From positions 186,001 through 250,000 of the forward strand of contig JACKBS010000005.1 of NCBI GenBank assembly GCA_020634435.1: a stretch of DNA of 64,000 bases. The letters are read 5' to 3'. Source of the DNA: Ardenticatenaceae bacterium (GTDB taxonomy: Bacteria; Chloroflexota; Anaerolineae; Promineifilales; Promineifilaceae). This document shows, one piece after another, positions 16,151 to 25,046 of this stretch. Position numbers and translations under genes: made by a program. Under the pieces are notes generated by a model. It searched no databases. It was not told the DNA's origin and saw only the letters and a program-made list of their open reading frames with translations. Every line of letters begins with the position of its first letter. The stretch's first letter is position 1.

Positions 16151-17118
16151 TCGAGCCCTATCTGCAAAAATTTCGTCAGCTGCACACAGATAAAAACCGC
16201 ACCCACTGGACGGCCGTTTCCACCCATCGCGCCCCGCATAAACCCCTCCTGTTACTCTCTGTCATTGATTTGTTTGCCCAGGGTTACATCCGCCACAACT
16301 TCATTGCGCTGGATGATGAATTGATGGAGCTGTTTGGCCTGTATTGGCAGGTTGTCAACCCGCCCAGCAAACGCGGCGACATCACCATGCCTTTCTTCCA
16401 CCTGCACAGCGAAGGCTTCTGGCATTTGCTGCCGCAGCCGGGGCAAGAAGATGTTCTCGCGGCCAAACGGCGCACCGATGGCCTGAAGCAGCTGCGCCAA
16501 TTGGTGCTTGGCGCGCGGTTGGATGACGTGCTTTACCAGCTGCTGCAAGACGAACAGTCGCGCAATCTGCTGCGCACCACCCTCATCCAAACCTACTTCG
16601 CCCCAGAAATTCACCAACGGCTGGTGGCACGCGGCCAGAGCAACGCCGAGGCATTCCAATACAGTATGGAACTGTTACAAAAGGCAAAGGAAAACACGGC
16701 TAAAGAAGCGCCAGAAGAAATGTACACTCCTGCCGTGCGCGACCAGGGCTTCCGGCGCGTCATCGTCACCATCTACGAGCACCGCTGCGCCTTCTGCGGT
16801 GTGCGCATCCTCACCGCCGATGGCCACACCGCCATCGAAGCGGCGCACATCATTCCCTGGCATGTCAGCCACAACGACGATCCGCGTAACGGCCTGGCGC
16901 TGTGCCGCCTCTGTCACTGGTCATTTGATGAAGGGCTGGTAACGCTCAGCAATAGCTACCAGATCAAGCTCTCCCCCCAACTGGCCGCCCCAGACAACAT
17001 CCCTGGCCACCTGTATGCGTTTGGTAAACGGCCGTTCCTCGGCCCCACCGACCAAACCCTCTGGCCCTTTCCCGACTCGCTCACCTGGCACCAGCAAACG
17101 CTCTTCCGCCATCGCTAA
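16147..17118 (+). CDS. HNH endonuclease with possible sulfur-binding (SBD-like) N-terminal domain
   Basis: This 323-aa protein is translationally coupled to the preceding HNH gene by a 4-nt ATGA overlap. The N-terminal part carries APHKPLLLLSVIDL, a motif typical of proteins annotated as phosphorothioated-DNA-binding (ScoMcrA-like) restriction enzymes. The C-terminal HNH has HRCAFCGVRI, AAHIIPWH and NGLALCRLCHWSFDEG. A type IV, modification-dependent nuclease is the likely role. No dnd or other modification genes are in the window. Unlike its partner it has normal GC content and the ACGGCCGT palindrome. Confidence 0.75.
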   Translation: MIEPYLQKFRQLHTDKNRTHWTAVSTHRAPHKPLLLLSVIDLFAQGYIRHNFIALDDELMELFGLYWQVVNPPSKRGDITMPFFHLHSEGFWHLLPQPGQEDVLAAKRRTDGLKQLRQLVLGARLDDVLYQLLQDEQSRNLLRTTLIQTYFAPEIHQRLVARGQSNAEAFQYSMELLQKAKENTAKEAPEEMYTPAVRDQGFRRVIVTIYEHRCAFCGVRILTADGHTAIEAAHIIPWHVSHNDDPRNGLALCRLCHWSFDEGLVTLSNSYQIKLSPQLAAPDNIPGHLYAFGKRPFLGPTDQTLWPFPDSLTWHQQTLFRHR

Positions 17119-18161
17119 CCGGCAAAATCCCGCACAAATTGCACCAACGTATTCAACATATGGTCAAACACCGACAGCCGGGCCACTTCATAGCCATGAC
17201 TGTTGGCCCGCACCTGGCCCATGCAGGCAATGCGCTGCGCCCCGCCCGCGTAATACACCAGGCTGGCATCACTGGCGGCACTGTCGTAAACGACGGGTTG
17301 CAGCTCCGTGCCCGCGTCCCGCGCCGCCTGGCACAGCGCTTGCAGCAGCGGCTGGTCGTAATGCCCCAGGCGATCCTTGCTCCAAATGGCGGGACGGCCG
17401 TCTAATTCCAGCGGCGTTCCCGGCGGCATGGGCGCACCATCCACGCTGATGAAAATCTCCGGCTGCTCACGCAGGGCCAGTGATTTGGCTCCGTGCCCGC
17501 CCACTTCTTCACTCACGGTAAACGCCATGAGGGTGGGATGATACGGCCGTATCGCCTCTCGCTTCAATGTTTCCAGCAGCCGCAGCAGGGCCACCACGCC
17601 CATACGATCATCAAACGTCCATGCGCCTAACAGCGGGTCCGCCGGATCGCCAAACAGCACCGGGCCGCGCCGCTCCCGAATGGGCACGCCCGTTGAGCCA
17701 GGCCGCACACCCGCCGCCTTGAGTTGTTCCGGCGACAGTCCCGTCATCACCCGCACGTCGTCCCAGGTGATGGCCTGGTTGGCCGCATTGGCCGTGTGCG
17801 TGGAACCCATCGACAGCACGCCCACGATGGCTGCCTGATCGCCCAAAATCTCGACCGGCCCCTCGCCCAGCTTCCAGGGCATCAGGCCCCCACTACGGCT
17901 CACTTGCAAACGGCCGTCTGGGTCAATTTTGGTCACCACCAGCCCAATTTCATCCATGTGGGCGGCGTAAATGACGAGAGGGGCTTGGGGGGAACGGCCG
18001 TCTAAGCGCACCAGCACATTCCCCATGCCATCCTGCTCGTGGGGAATCTCCCAATCGGTCAACTTCTGGCGCACAATGGCCGCCAGCACCGCCTCGCGCC
18101 CGCTGGGTGACGCTACGAGCAACTCCGAAAACAATTGCAAAGCTGGATGATCCGTAAACAT
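17115..18161 (-). CDS. M42 family glutamyl/leucyl-type aminopeptidase
   Basis: This 348-aa cytosolic metallopeptidase has the M42 metal and catalytic residues in order. These are His68 and Asp70 (AAHMDEIG), the bridging Asp in TFDDRMG (184/185), Glu218/219 (SEEVGG), Asp241 (SVDGAP) and His322 (NSHGYE). These enzymes form dodecameric shells that degrade peptides. The ATG at 18161 follows AAGGAAGGG. Its TAG stop overlaps the TAA stop of the convergent HNH gene (shared CTAA). Confidence 0.92.
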   Translation of the reverse strand: MFTDHPALQLFSELLVASPSGREAVLAAIVRQKLTDWEIPHEQDGMGNVLVRLDGRSPQAPLVIYAAHMDEIGLVVTKIDPDGRLQVSRSGGLMPWKLGEGPVEILGDQAAIVGVLSMGSTHTANAANQAITWDDVRVMTGLSPEQLKAAGVRPGSTGVPIRERRGPVLFGDPADPLLGAWTFDDRMGVVALLRLLETLKREAIRPYHPTLMAFTVSEEVGGHGAKSLALREQPEIFISVDGAPMPPGTPLELDGRPAIWSKDRLGHYDQPLLQALCQAARDAGTELQPVVYDSAASDASLVYYAGGAQRIACMGQVRANSHGYEVARLSVFDHMLNTLVQFVRDFAG

Positions 18162-18392
18162 GAGTCCCTTCCTTACCACAAATTTTTCAAATCAAGCCCA
18201 AAATCTGAGCGCAATCTGCGCCAATCTGCGAAATCTGTGGATTAAATTTGATGACATTTGTCGGATGATTGTAACTATGAAATCGCCAATCTTCACGCTA
18301 AAATGAAACCCAGCACAAGCAAAACTTATCAGCCACAAAGGCCACAGGTGGAAAAACCTGTGTGACCTGTGGATTACTTCCAGGAGTTATTG

Positions 18393-19907
18393 ATGACCCA
18401 CCCGGCACAAACCAAACAACAAACCGACCAACCCGATGCCATGCCCGAGGCGTACGCGGCGTTTTTGCAAGCATACCCCACCTACAGCGGCACTCGCCTG
18501 CTGGACGAATGGCGCGAAACGGAATACGGCCGTCTCGACGCCACCCAGCAAATTTACCTCGACTACACGGGCGGCGGCCTCTACGCGGAAAGCCAGCTCG
18601 ATGCCCACATGGCCATCCTCAAAACCCAGGTGCTGGGCAATCCCCATTCCGCCAACCCCACCTCCCTGGCCATGACTGACATGGTTGAAGGCACCCGCAG
18701 CGCCATCCTGCACTACTTCAACGCCGATCCTGCCGAATACATCGCCGTCTTTACTATGAACGCCAGCAACGCCCTCAAGCTGGTCGGCGAAGCGTACCCA
18801 TTTGCTCCCGGCGGCCGCTACCTGCTCACCTACGACAACCACAACTCAGTCAACGGCATCCGCGAATTTGCCCGCGGCAAGGGAGCCGAATTCACCTACG
18901 TGCCCCTCACCACGCCTGATTTGCGCATTGATGAGGCCGCCCTGGATGACCTGCTGGCCGCTGGCGATCCAGCGCAGAACAACCTGTTTGCCTTCCCGGC
19001 CCAATCCAACTTCTCCGGCGTTAAACATCCGCTGGAACTCATAGAACGCGCCCAAAAGCAGGGCTGGGACGTTTGCCTGGACGTCGCCGCCTATGTGCCT
19101 ACCTGCCATCTGGACCTCAGCCGGGTGAAGCCAGAGTTTGTTAGCCTGTCGTTTTACAAAATGTTTGGTTATCCCACGGGCCTTGGCGCACTGCTCATTC
19201 GTAAAAGCGTGCTGGGCAAATTGCATCGCCCCTGGTTTGCGGGCGGCACGGTGAACTTTGCCAGCGTACAGGCGCGAGGTCATTATCTGGCCCACAACGA
19301 AGCCGCTTTTGAAGATGGCACCGTGAATTACCTCAACATCCCGGCCATTCAGATTGGTCTGGAACATTTGCAAAAAGTGGGCTTAGACACGATTGGTGAA
19401 CGGGTGCGCTGTCTCACCGGCTGGCTCATTGAACAGTTGATGGGATTGGTGCATGAAAACGGCCGTCACATGATGCGCATCTACGGCCCCACCAACACCG
19501 ATCGGCGCGGCGGCACCATCACGCTCAACTTCTACGATCCTGATGGCCACCTGCTGGACTACCGCCGCATCGAAGAGCTGGCCAACGGGCAGGGCATCTC
19601 GCTGCGCACCGGCTGCTTCTGTAACCCCGGTGCAGGCGAAATGGCCGAAGGGCTCACCCGCGAAGACATGCTCGCTGGCCTCGCCGAATCTGAAGATATG
19701 ACCCTGCCCCGCTTCATGCAGCTCATCCAGCATCGCGGCAACAAAAGCGCCGGGGCGATTCGTATCTCTGTAGGGCTGGCCACCAACTTTGCCGACGTGT
19801 ACCGCTTCATGCAGTTTGCCGCTGGGTTCCGCAACAAAACCAATCTCAACATCGGCCAAGTGACTTTCGACATCGAATCCTGCCGCGTCATCCGCGACGG
19901 CAGTTAA
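18393..19907 (+). CDS. Molybdenum-cofactor-sulfurase-like PLP enzyme (class V aminotransferase fold)
   Basis: This 504-aa protein matches the N-terminal cysteine-desulfurase domain of eukaryotic MOCOS rather than IscS/SufS. Motifs are YLDYTGGGLYAESQL (56-69 region), NPHSANPTS, the PLP lysine Lys256 in SFYKMFGYPTGLGALLIRK, and a Cys pair in LRTGCFCNPGAGE (Cys408/Cys410). The MOSC domain of MOCOS is absent. It probably takes sulfur from cysteine to sulfurate a cofactor or another acceptor. AGGAG six bases before ATG 18393 decides the start; the GTG at 18369 is rejected. Confidence 0.82.
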   Translation: MTHPAQTKQQTDQPDAMPEAYAAFLQAYPTYSGTRLLDEWRETEYGRLDATQQIYLDYTGGGLYAESQLDAHMAILKTQVLGNPHSANPTSLAMTDMVEGTRSAILHYFNADPAEYIAVFTMNASNALKLVGEAYPFAPGGRYLLTYDNHNSVNGIREFARGKGAEFTYVPLTTPDLRIDEAALDDLLAAGDPAQNNLFAFPAQSNFSGVKHPLELIERAQKQGWDVCLDVAAYVPTCHLDLSRVKPEFVSLSFYKMFGYPTGLGALLIRKSVLGKLHRPWFAGGTVNFASVQARGHYLAHNEAAFEDGTVNYLNIPAIQIGLEHLQKVGLDTIGERVRCLTGWLIEQLMGLVHENGRHMMRIYGPTNTDRRGGTITLNFYDPDGHLLDYRRIEELANGQGISLRTGCFCNPGAGEMAEGLTREDMLAGLAESEDMTLPRFMQLIQHRGNKSAGAIRISVGLATNFADVYRFMQFAAGFRNKTNLNIGQVTFDIESCRVIRDGS

Positions 19908-19908
19908 T

Positions 19909-20010
19909 CAGTAATCGGTATTCGGTAAACAGTATTCGGTAATCGGTAGGGGGAATATCTCGTTCCACGCTCTGCGTGGAATGAAGATCGGGACGCTCCT
20001 GCGTCCCTGA
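19909..20010. repeat. GGTAATCGG words and two small hairpins
   Basis: TCAGTAATCGGTATTCGGTAAAC words are followed by TTCCACGCTCTGCGTGGAA (about 19964-19982) and GGGACGCTCCTGCGTCCC (about 19990-20007). These hairpins sit just before the bidirectional terminator between convergent genes. Confidence 0.5.
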
Positions 20011-20013
20011 CAT

Positions 20014-20056
20014 AAAAAAGAGGCGACTGCCTTTTGAGCAGCCGCCTCGCTTGTTT
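20014..20056. terminator. Bidirectional intrinsic terminator
   Basis: GAGGCGACTGC pairs with GCAGCCGCCTC around CTTTTGA. It is flanked by AAAAAA on the left, which is a T-run on the minus strand for the subtilase gene, and TTGTTTT on the right. It serves the convergent pair. Confidence 0.85.
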
Positions 20057-20080
20057 TATTCAAATGTTGTTAGATTCAGA

Positions 20081-21745
20081 CTATTCTTCAAAGGGCGTTA
20101 GGCCAACCCAGCTGTAGCCACCGACCCAAGAGTAACCACCAACCCAGCTGTAGCCGCCAACCCAAGAGTAGCCGCCAACCCAGCTGTAGCCGCCGACCCA
20201 GGAGTAGCCACTCTGCCAGACGTCGTCCTGCGTCCATTCATTCCAGTCGGTGTTACCGACCCAAGAGTAGCCACCGACCCAGCTGTAGCCGCCTACCCAG
20301 GAATAACCGCCGACCCAAGAATAGCCACCAACCCAGCTGTAACCACCAACCCAGGAATAACCTTCGGCGTCAGCGAGCGGTTCACCATTTTCATCCACCA
20401 GAATGAACTGGCCGTCACGGTAAACAACAGGCCCGACATATGGTTCACCTGGCGTCATGCCCACATTCGATTCACCTTCAGCGGGGTCGAGTACCGCATC
20501 GGGTGCCCACACGCGCCCGGCACCTTGCTGGAAGATGCTCCAGGCCAGCGAGCCATCTTCATAAGCTGCGGGCTGGGCCGAGGCCATGAGCGCATATTTC
20601 ACTTCGTCGGGGGTCATGCCCCGGTTTTCATCCAGCATCAAAGCTACCAAACCAGAGGTAACGGCCGTTGCTGAAGACGTTCCGGCAATTTCATAATAGT
20701 TACCGGCTACCCGAGCATCATGGTTTTCCCGTGCCCAACTGGTGTAAGACGGTGCCGTCGTCAGCATGTGCGCGCCAGGGGCGATAACATCTGGCTTCAC
20801 AAAACCAACCTCGGTCGGACCCGCGCCGCTAAACGGAGCTACATAATCGTCGCTCAGGTCGTCTGGCGTAAAGTTGTCGGTAAATGCACCCACAGTAATC
20901 ACAAATGGATCGTTGCCAGGGGCGGCGATAGTCATCGGGTCTGGGCCACCGTTACCGGCCGCAGCCACCACCACAATGCCAGCATCCCACAGAGCCTCAA
21001 CGGCCTGGTTGATGGGATCGGCCCAATACGGGCTGCTAATACCGCCCAACAGCGACAGATTAACCACGCGGATGTTGTAGCGGTCTTTATTGGCCAGAAT
21101 CCAGTTTAGCCCTTCGATAATGTCGGTGTAGGTGCCCTTGCCTTCGGCATCCAGCGCCCGCACATCAATGAACTGAACTTTTGGCGCTACGCCCATGTAG
21201 CCGTTAGCGTCTTTGGTATCGTTGCCAATGAGGCTGGCCATCATGGTGCCGTGGCCATGTGGATCGCGCAGTCTGGTGCCCTCGTCCAAAGCATCATAAC
21301 GGGCCACGACGCGGCGCACATTCCATGTGTCCAGGGCAATACCGGTATCAACAATGGCAACACCAATTCGCTTGCCCCAGACGTTCTCATCCCAAACTTC
21401 ATCTACCCCCATCACCTCAGTGAAGGTGGCATCAAGCTGCGGCGTACGTCGGGTGGTGGTAACGCCCGCAACGCTGGCTTCGTCGTCCTGATGCACAGCC
21501 ACCGTGCGCGAATCTGCGGCAACGGCCGTTAATACACGCTGGGGCAGTGTAGCAGAGACAGCATTAATGATGTCTAGCTGTTCGTTGAGCGTTCCACCAT
21601 ACGCTTCAACAATGGCTACGGCCGTTTCCACACTGTCGGCTTGAACCAACACAGAAACAGTGTTTGTTCCACCAGCAACAAATGGAACAGCCAGTAGCGC
21701 AGTCAATATGACCAACAAGGCTGTAAGAAAAAATTTGTGCTTCAT
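20081..21745 (-). CDS. Secreted subtilisin-like serine protease with C-terminal GYSWVG repeats
   Basis: This 554-aa preproprotein has a signal peptide (MKHKFFLTALLVILTALLAV) and an I9-like propeptide to about 105. The S8 catalytic domain contains Asp133 (IVDTGIALD), His165 (GHGTMMASL), oxyanion Asn265 (AAAGNGG) and Ser357 (AGTSSATA). The end is unusual: six GYSWVG hexapeptides (462-497), a 15-residue Trp/Asp linker and six more (513-548), then LTPFEE. The repeats are aromatic beta-type and likely mediate surface attachment or assembly. The ATG at 21745 has AGGGGAG upstream. A neighbouring 72-aa peptide uses the same hexapeptide grammar. Confidence 0.92.
   Translation of the reverse strand: MKHKFFLTALLVILTALLAVPFVAGGTNTVSVLVQADSVETAVAIVEAYGGTLNEQLDIINAVSATLPQRVLTAVAADSRTVAVHQDDEASVAGVTTTRRTPQLDATFTEVMGVDEVWDENVWGKRIGVAIVDTGIALDTWNVRRVVARYDALDEGTRLRDPHGHGTMMASLIGNDTKDANGYMGVAPKVQFIDVRALDAEGKGTYTDIIEGLNWILANKDRYNIRVVNLSLLGGISSPYWADPINQAVEALWDAGIVVVAAAGNGGPDPMTIAAPGNDPFVITVGAFTDNFTPDDLSDDYVAPFSGAGPTEVGFVKPDVIAPGAHMLTTAPSYTSWARENHDARVAGNYYEIAGTSSATAVTSGLVALMLDENRGMTPDEVKYALMASAQPAAYEDGSLAWSIFQQGAGRVWAPDAVLDPAEGESNVGMTPGEPYVGPVVYRDGQFILVDENGEPLADAEGYSWVGGYSWVGGYSWVGGYSWVGGYSWVGGYSWVGNTDWNEWTQDDVWQSGYSWVGGYSWVGGYSWVGGYSWVGGYSWVGGYSWVGLTPFEE
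20102..20362 (-). repeat. Two blocks of six 18-nt coding repeats (GYSWVG)
   Basis: 20102-20209 and 20255-20362 each hold six 18-bp units encoding GYSWVG, separated by a 45-bp unique linker. Synonymous codons differ among units, so selection appears to act on the peptide rather than on recent slippage alone. Confidence 0.9.
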
Positions 21746-21972
21746 GTGATTGACTCCCCTTGCGCAAACAGCATTTTGATTTTGGCTCTCAACTCTTAAA
21801 AAGAGATGCTGTTTACTCATACTACTTGTTTGCCCGAAGAGGCTCTTAATCCTTCAGACATTGGTTGTATGGGAACGCCCCTATTGAGGCAGACTTAGCT
21901 TCCCATTTAATCATAAATTATTGGTAAAGTGAGAACGCAACTCAATAGGAAAAAAAGGTTGTTGACGAGCCT

Positions 21973-23511
21973 TCACGCCATGTTCACAGCGTGCTGCTGC
22001 TGTGTTTGCCCGCTTGGCTTGTTGGCATTGGGCTGGTTGTGGGGTGGCGGGGGCAGCACCGGCAAATAAGCAGTAAAGCAGCTGCCGTACCCTTCTTTGC
22101 TGATCACTTCAATTTTGCCATCGTGCGCTTCAACCAGTGCTTTGGTGATGGCCAGACCCAGCCCGGTGCCGGCGGCCAGCTTGCGATGGGACACAACCCG
22201 GTGAAAGCGCTCAAATACGTATGGCAAATCTTCGGCGGGGATGCCAAAGCCAGAATCTTGGACTTGTAAAATCAGCTGGTTGTCTTGCGTGGCGAGCGTG
22301 ACGGTAACACGGCCGTTTTCCGGCGTGTATTTAATGGCATTGGTAATAAGATTGTTGAGAATGCGCTCCAGGTGGTTCTGATCGGCATAGACAAATGTGT
22401 GGCGATCAAGGCCATCAACCAGCAAAGCAATATGCTTGCTATCGGCCTGCACCTGAACCATGCTGAGCACCTTTTCTGCCACAACCACAAAGTCAAAATC
22501 GGTCTTTTCCATAGGGACCTGGCCATCAGCCTTCAGTTTCTCCAGGTCAAGGATGTTGTTCACAATGCCGGTCAGCGTCTCCTGGCTGTGCAAAACCGCA
22601 TCCAGCATATGGGGCTTCTGCTGGATGATCTGCGGGTACTCTTTAAGCATCGTGGCGTACATATGGATGCTGGTTAGCGGCGACTTCATGTCATGGGTTA
22701 GTACCGCCAAAAACGCATCTTTTTCCTGCATAACCTTTTGCAGTTCCTCGGTCCGCTGCGAGACGATGTGTTCCAGATTGTCCATGTGGGCCTGCATCTG
22801 GTTAACGTACAGCCGGAAGGCATACGCAGACAGCACAATGGGCATAAAAAATATGATGATCCCTACAACCCCAAACTGATTAACGGCCAGGGCCAGAGTT
22901 CCCCCACCCACGGCCAAGATCATAATGTTGATAGGGGCGGCCCACATATTTTCCTTCCACATCGCCAGTGGGCTAACCGCTGGGCCTTGCTTCAGGCGAA
23001 TAATGACCATAACCATGCCAAAGTTGAGCTGATCGTAGAGAACGGCCGTAATAATCCACGGCAGCATTTGTCCAAGTAAGGTATTGATATCCAGCTGCCG
23101 CTGCAAATTGAGGAAAACCACACCAGCGATGTAAATCGCCACACTGTGCATACCCACGTTAAACGCCAGCGGTTCCCAGCTTTTCTTCCATGCTTTTCCT
23201 TGCTCTAGCTTCAACAGCCAGATGGTTACGGTGCAGGCCGTGGCGGCTAAAACGGCCGCTTCAGGGCCATACAGTGGAATAAGTACCAGGCTAACGGCCG
23301 TACCCACCTCAAACCCGATGCCTTGGGCCGTAGTTTTAACAGTCGTTGAAGTGATTTCGGCAAAAACAGCCAGCGTTAGAATCAGGAGAAACGTCGCTTT
23401 GGGATCAAACGTGGGGAATTGAAGCAGCCCAACCACAACCAGTGCTAATCCGGCACAAGTGACAGCCAACAAGTACAAGAAATAGGGTTGGTGAAACCTC
23501 GACTTATTCAC
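21973..23511 (-). CDS. Membrane-bound sensor histidine kinase
   Basis: This 512-aa protein has about seven N-terminal transmembrane helices (12-230), a coiled-coil linker (240-265) and a complete kinase core. The core has H-box His273 (LTHDMKSPLTSI), N-box NNLITNAIKYTP (386-397), G1 DSGFGIP and G2 GTGLGLAI. The membrane part (GFEVGTAVSLVLIPLYGPEA) is a sensor module also seen in HD-GYP proteins. The start is GTG at 23511 with no clear ribosome site. No cognate response regulator is adjacent; the OmpR-type regulator at 44460 is distant. It sits between the subtilase and the S41 protease. Confidence 0.88.
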   Translation of the reverse strand: MNKSRFHQPYFLYLLAVTCAGLALVVVGLLQFPTFDPKATFLLILTLAVFAEITSTTVKTTAQGIGFEVGTAVSLVLIPLYGPEAAVLAATACTVTIWLLKLEQGKAWKKSWEPLAFNVGMHSVAIYIAGVVFLNLQRQLDINTLLGQMLPWIITAVLYDQLNFGMVMVIIRLKQGPAVSPLAMWKENMWAAPINIMILAVGGGTLALAVNQFGVVGIIIFFMPIVLSAYAFRLYVNQMQAHMDNLEHIVSQRTEELQKVMQEKDAFLAVLTHDMKSPLTSIHMYATMLKEYPQIIQQKPHMLDAVLHSQETLTGIVNNILDLEKLKADGQVPMEKTDFDFVVVAEKVLSMVQVQADSKHIALLVDGLDRHTFVYADQNHLERILNNLITNAIKYTPENGRVTVTLATQDNQLILQVQDSGFGIPAEDLPYVFERFHRVVSHRKLAAGTGLGLAITKALVEAHDGKIEVISKEGYGSCFTAYLPVLPPPPHNQPNANKPSGQTQQQHAVNMA

Positions 23512-23815
23512 GGCAATTGTTTTCTCGTTCTGGGCAATTTGACAAAGTTGAGCAGACTACGGTTTTGACAAAATGCAAGACAACCTGAAGATTTCTGTAA
23601 GAGCCAAAAGCTTATTGGGTAACGACGATGCAAATTTGGCTTTCCTTGAGCAAAAAAAGGCTATGCAGAGCCACTTCCATATTTTGCGTCAAGTCAGTCT
23701 ATATGATTAGATATATATCTGTAAAGTCTTGCTTTAGTACCATAACAGATCACAAAAATTGCCCTTCGATTTTTAAAGAGCTCTCTGTGGTTTGCTTAAA
23801 CGCATGCCGATTTGT
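23512..23815. other. 304-bp AT-rich gap upstream of the kinase
   Basis: No ACGGCCGT palindrome, hairpin terminator or convincing ORF is seen. A 63-codon plus-strand ORF at 23628-23819 is Ser/Cys-rich and lacks a ribosome site. The promoter of the kinase should lie here, but I cannot assign boxes with confidence. Confidence 0.35.
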
Positions 23816-24958
23816 TTAATCTCGCGATGAAATTTGGGCCAGAGCGGCTTCGATGGTTTCATCTACGGCCGTTTCCGGGTCGTCTGGTGCGTTGATGGCT
23901 GGCGTAAAGCCCACACCCTGGTAAGACACCCCATTTGGCGTATGCCAGTAACCAATGGTGTACTCAAATAAATAATCATCCGGCAAGGGAACACTGTTCT
24001 GAATTGTCCCCTTGCCATAGGTGGTCGCCCCAATCGTGGTCCCCCGACCCGTTTCCTGAATCGTTGAAGCCACCGTTTCCGCCGCCGAATACGTAAATTC
24101 ATTCACCAGCACATACAAAGGAACATCTGGCGCAGCAGCATCACCTTCTGCTGAAAAAAGACGCGTCTCCCCATCCTTCAGCGTGACCTCGAACAAAGGT
24201 CCGTCCTCAATGAAATTGCTCAGCACGTCCTGGGCAACCGTCATAGAGCCACCCCCATTAAACCGCACATCCCAAATAATGGCAGGTGGATTAGTCGCCA
24301 TAATAGCGGCCAGAGCTTCATCAAAAAGCTTGGGCACATTGGTGGTGAAGGTATATTGCGCGATATAACCAACGCCGTTATCCAAAATCTCCCATTCTAG
24401 CGCCACTCTTTCAACGCGAACCGGGGCAAAGTTTAAAATTTCACCATTACGCTCAACCACCAGTTGAGCTGGTTCCCCCACCGGACCACGGAATAGCAAC
24501 GCCGACCCCGTAACCGTCGTAGCCGCATTCACCGGAATACCATCGATGGAAAGCAAAATGTCTCCCACGCGCACACCTTCCAAATCGGCCGTACTGCCAG
24601 GAATAACCGTTTCAATGTACATCTGGCCCGCTTCATTAATATTTGGCACCAGGCCCACAATCCCCGTTTCTCCGGCCATATCAGCGGCAAACTTTAGAGA
24701 GCTTGGTGGGGGAACAACCACGGCAAATGGATCGTCCACAATGCTCAACATCCCCTGAACGGCCGCAAAAGATAGATCCGCCTCGCTGGGAATTTCCCCC
24801 GGAAAATCATCTTGAATAATCTGCTTCACCTGATCTTCCAATGAAGTTTGTCGGGTAACGAATTGGCTGCGCAGCACCCAGCCAATAACCAGCCAAATAA
24901 GGGAAATCAGCACAAAGTAGGCCGCTTGGGAAACGGTTTCTCGTGAGAGGTTTTTCAT
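23816..24958 (-). CDS. S41 C-terminal-processing-type serine protease
   Basis: This 380-aa, membrane-anchored protein has helix 11-30 followed by an extracytoplasmic region. A PDZ domain covers about 98-180 (VIPGSTADLEGVRVGDILLSIDG). The peptidase has the conserved WDVRFNGGGSM stretch, catalytic Ser291 (NEFTYSAAE) and Lys316 (TYGKGT). The S41 family usually cleaves non-polar C-termini. It is followed upstream in the transcript direction by the GYIWTG repeat peptide gene, separated by a terminator hairpin, and could process the repeat-bearing C-termini nearby (inference). Confidence 0.9.
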   Translation of the reverse strand: MKNLSRETVSQAAYFVLISLIWLVIGWVLRSQFVTRQTSLEDQVKQIIQDDFPGEIPSEADLSFAAVQGMLSIVDDPFAVVVPPPSSLKFAADMAGETGIVGLVPNINEAGQMYIETVIPGSTADLEGVRVGDILLSIDGIPVNAATTVTGSALLFRGPVGEPAQLVVERNGEILNFAPVRVERVALEWEILDNGVGYIAQYTFTTNVPKLFDEALAAIMATNPPAIIWDVRFNGGGSMTVAQDVLSNFIEDGPLFEVTLKDGETRLFSAEGDAAAPDVPLYVLVNEFTYSAAETVASTIQETGRGTTIGATTYGKGTIQNSVPLPDDYLFEYTIGYWHTPNGVSYQGVGFTPAINAPDDPETAVDETIEAALAQISSRD

Positions 24959-24974
24959 AACTTGCTTCCAGTCA

Positions 24975-25011
24975 TAAAAAAACGGCTGCGCGAACTTTGC
25001 ACAGCCGTTTT
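24975..25011. terminator. Intrinsic terminator after the repeat-peptide gene
   Basis: AACGGCTGCGCG and TGCACAGCCGTT pair around AACTT, with AAAAAAA on the left. On the minus strand this reads as a hairpin followed by seven T, terminating the 25047-25265 gene just before the S41 protease start. Confidence 0.8.
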
Positions 25012-25046
25012 GGTATTAGGCTAATCTATTCTGTTTTCTAAAATGG

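Noticed and set aside
20102..20362. Regular 18-bp repeats that could suggest a CRISPR array
   Set aside because: The units are contiguous, without spacers, and encode GYSWVG in frame with a subtilase; only one unique linker interrupts them.
23628..23819. 63-codon open frame upstream of the kinase
   Set aside because: Composition looks random (Ser/Cys/Ile), with no start signal.
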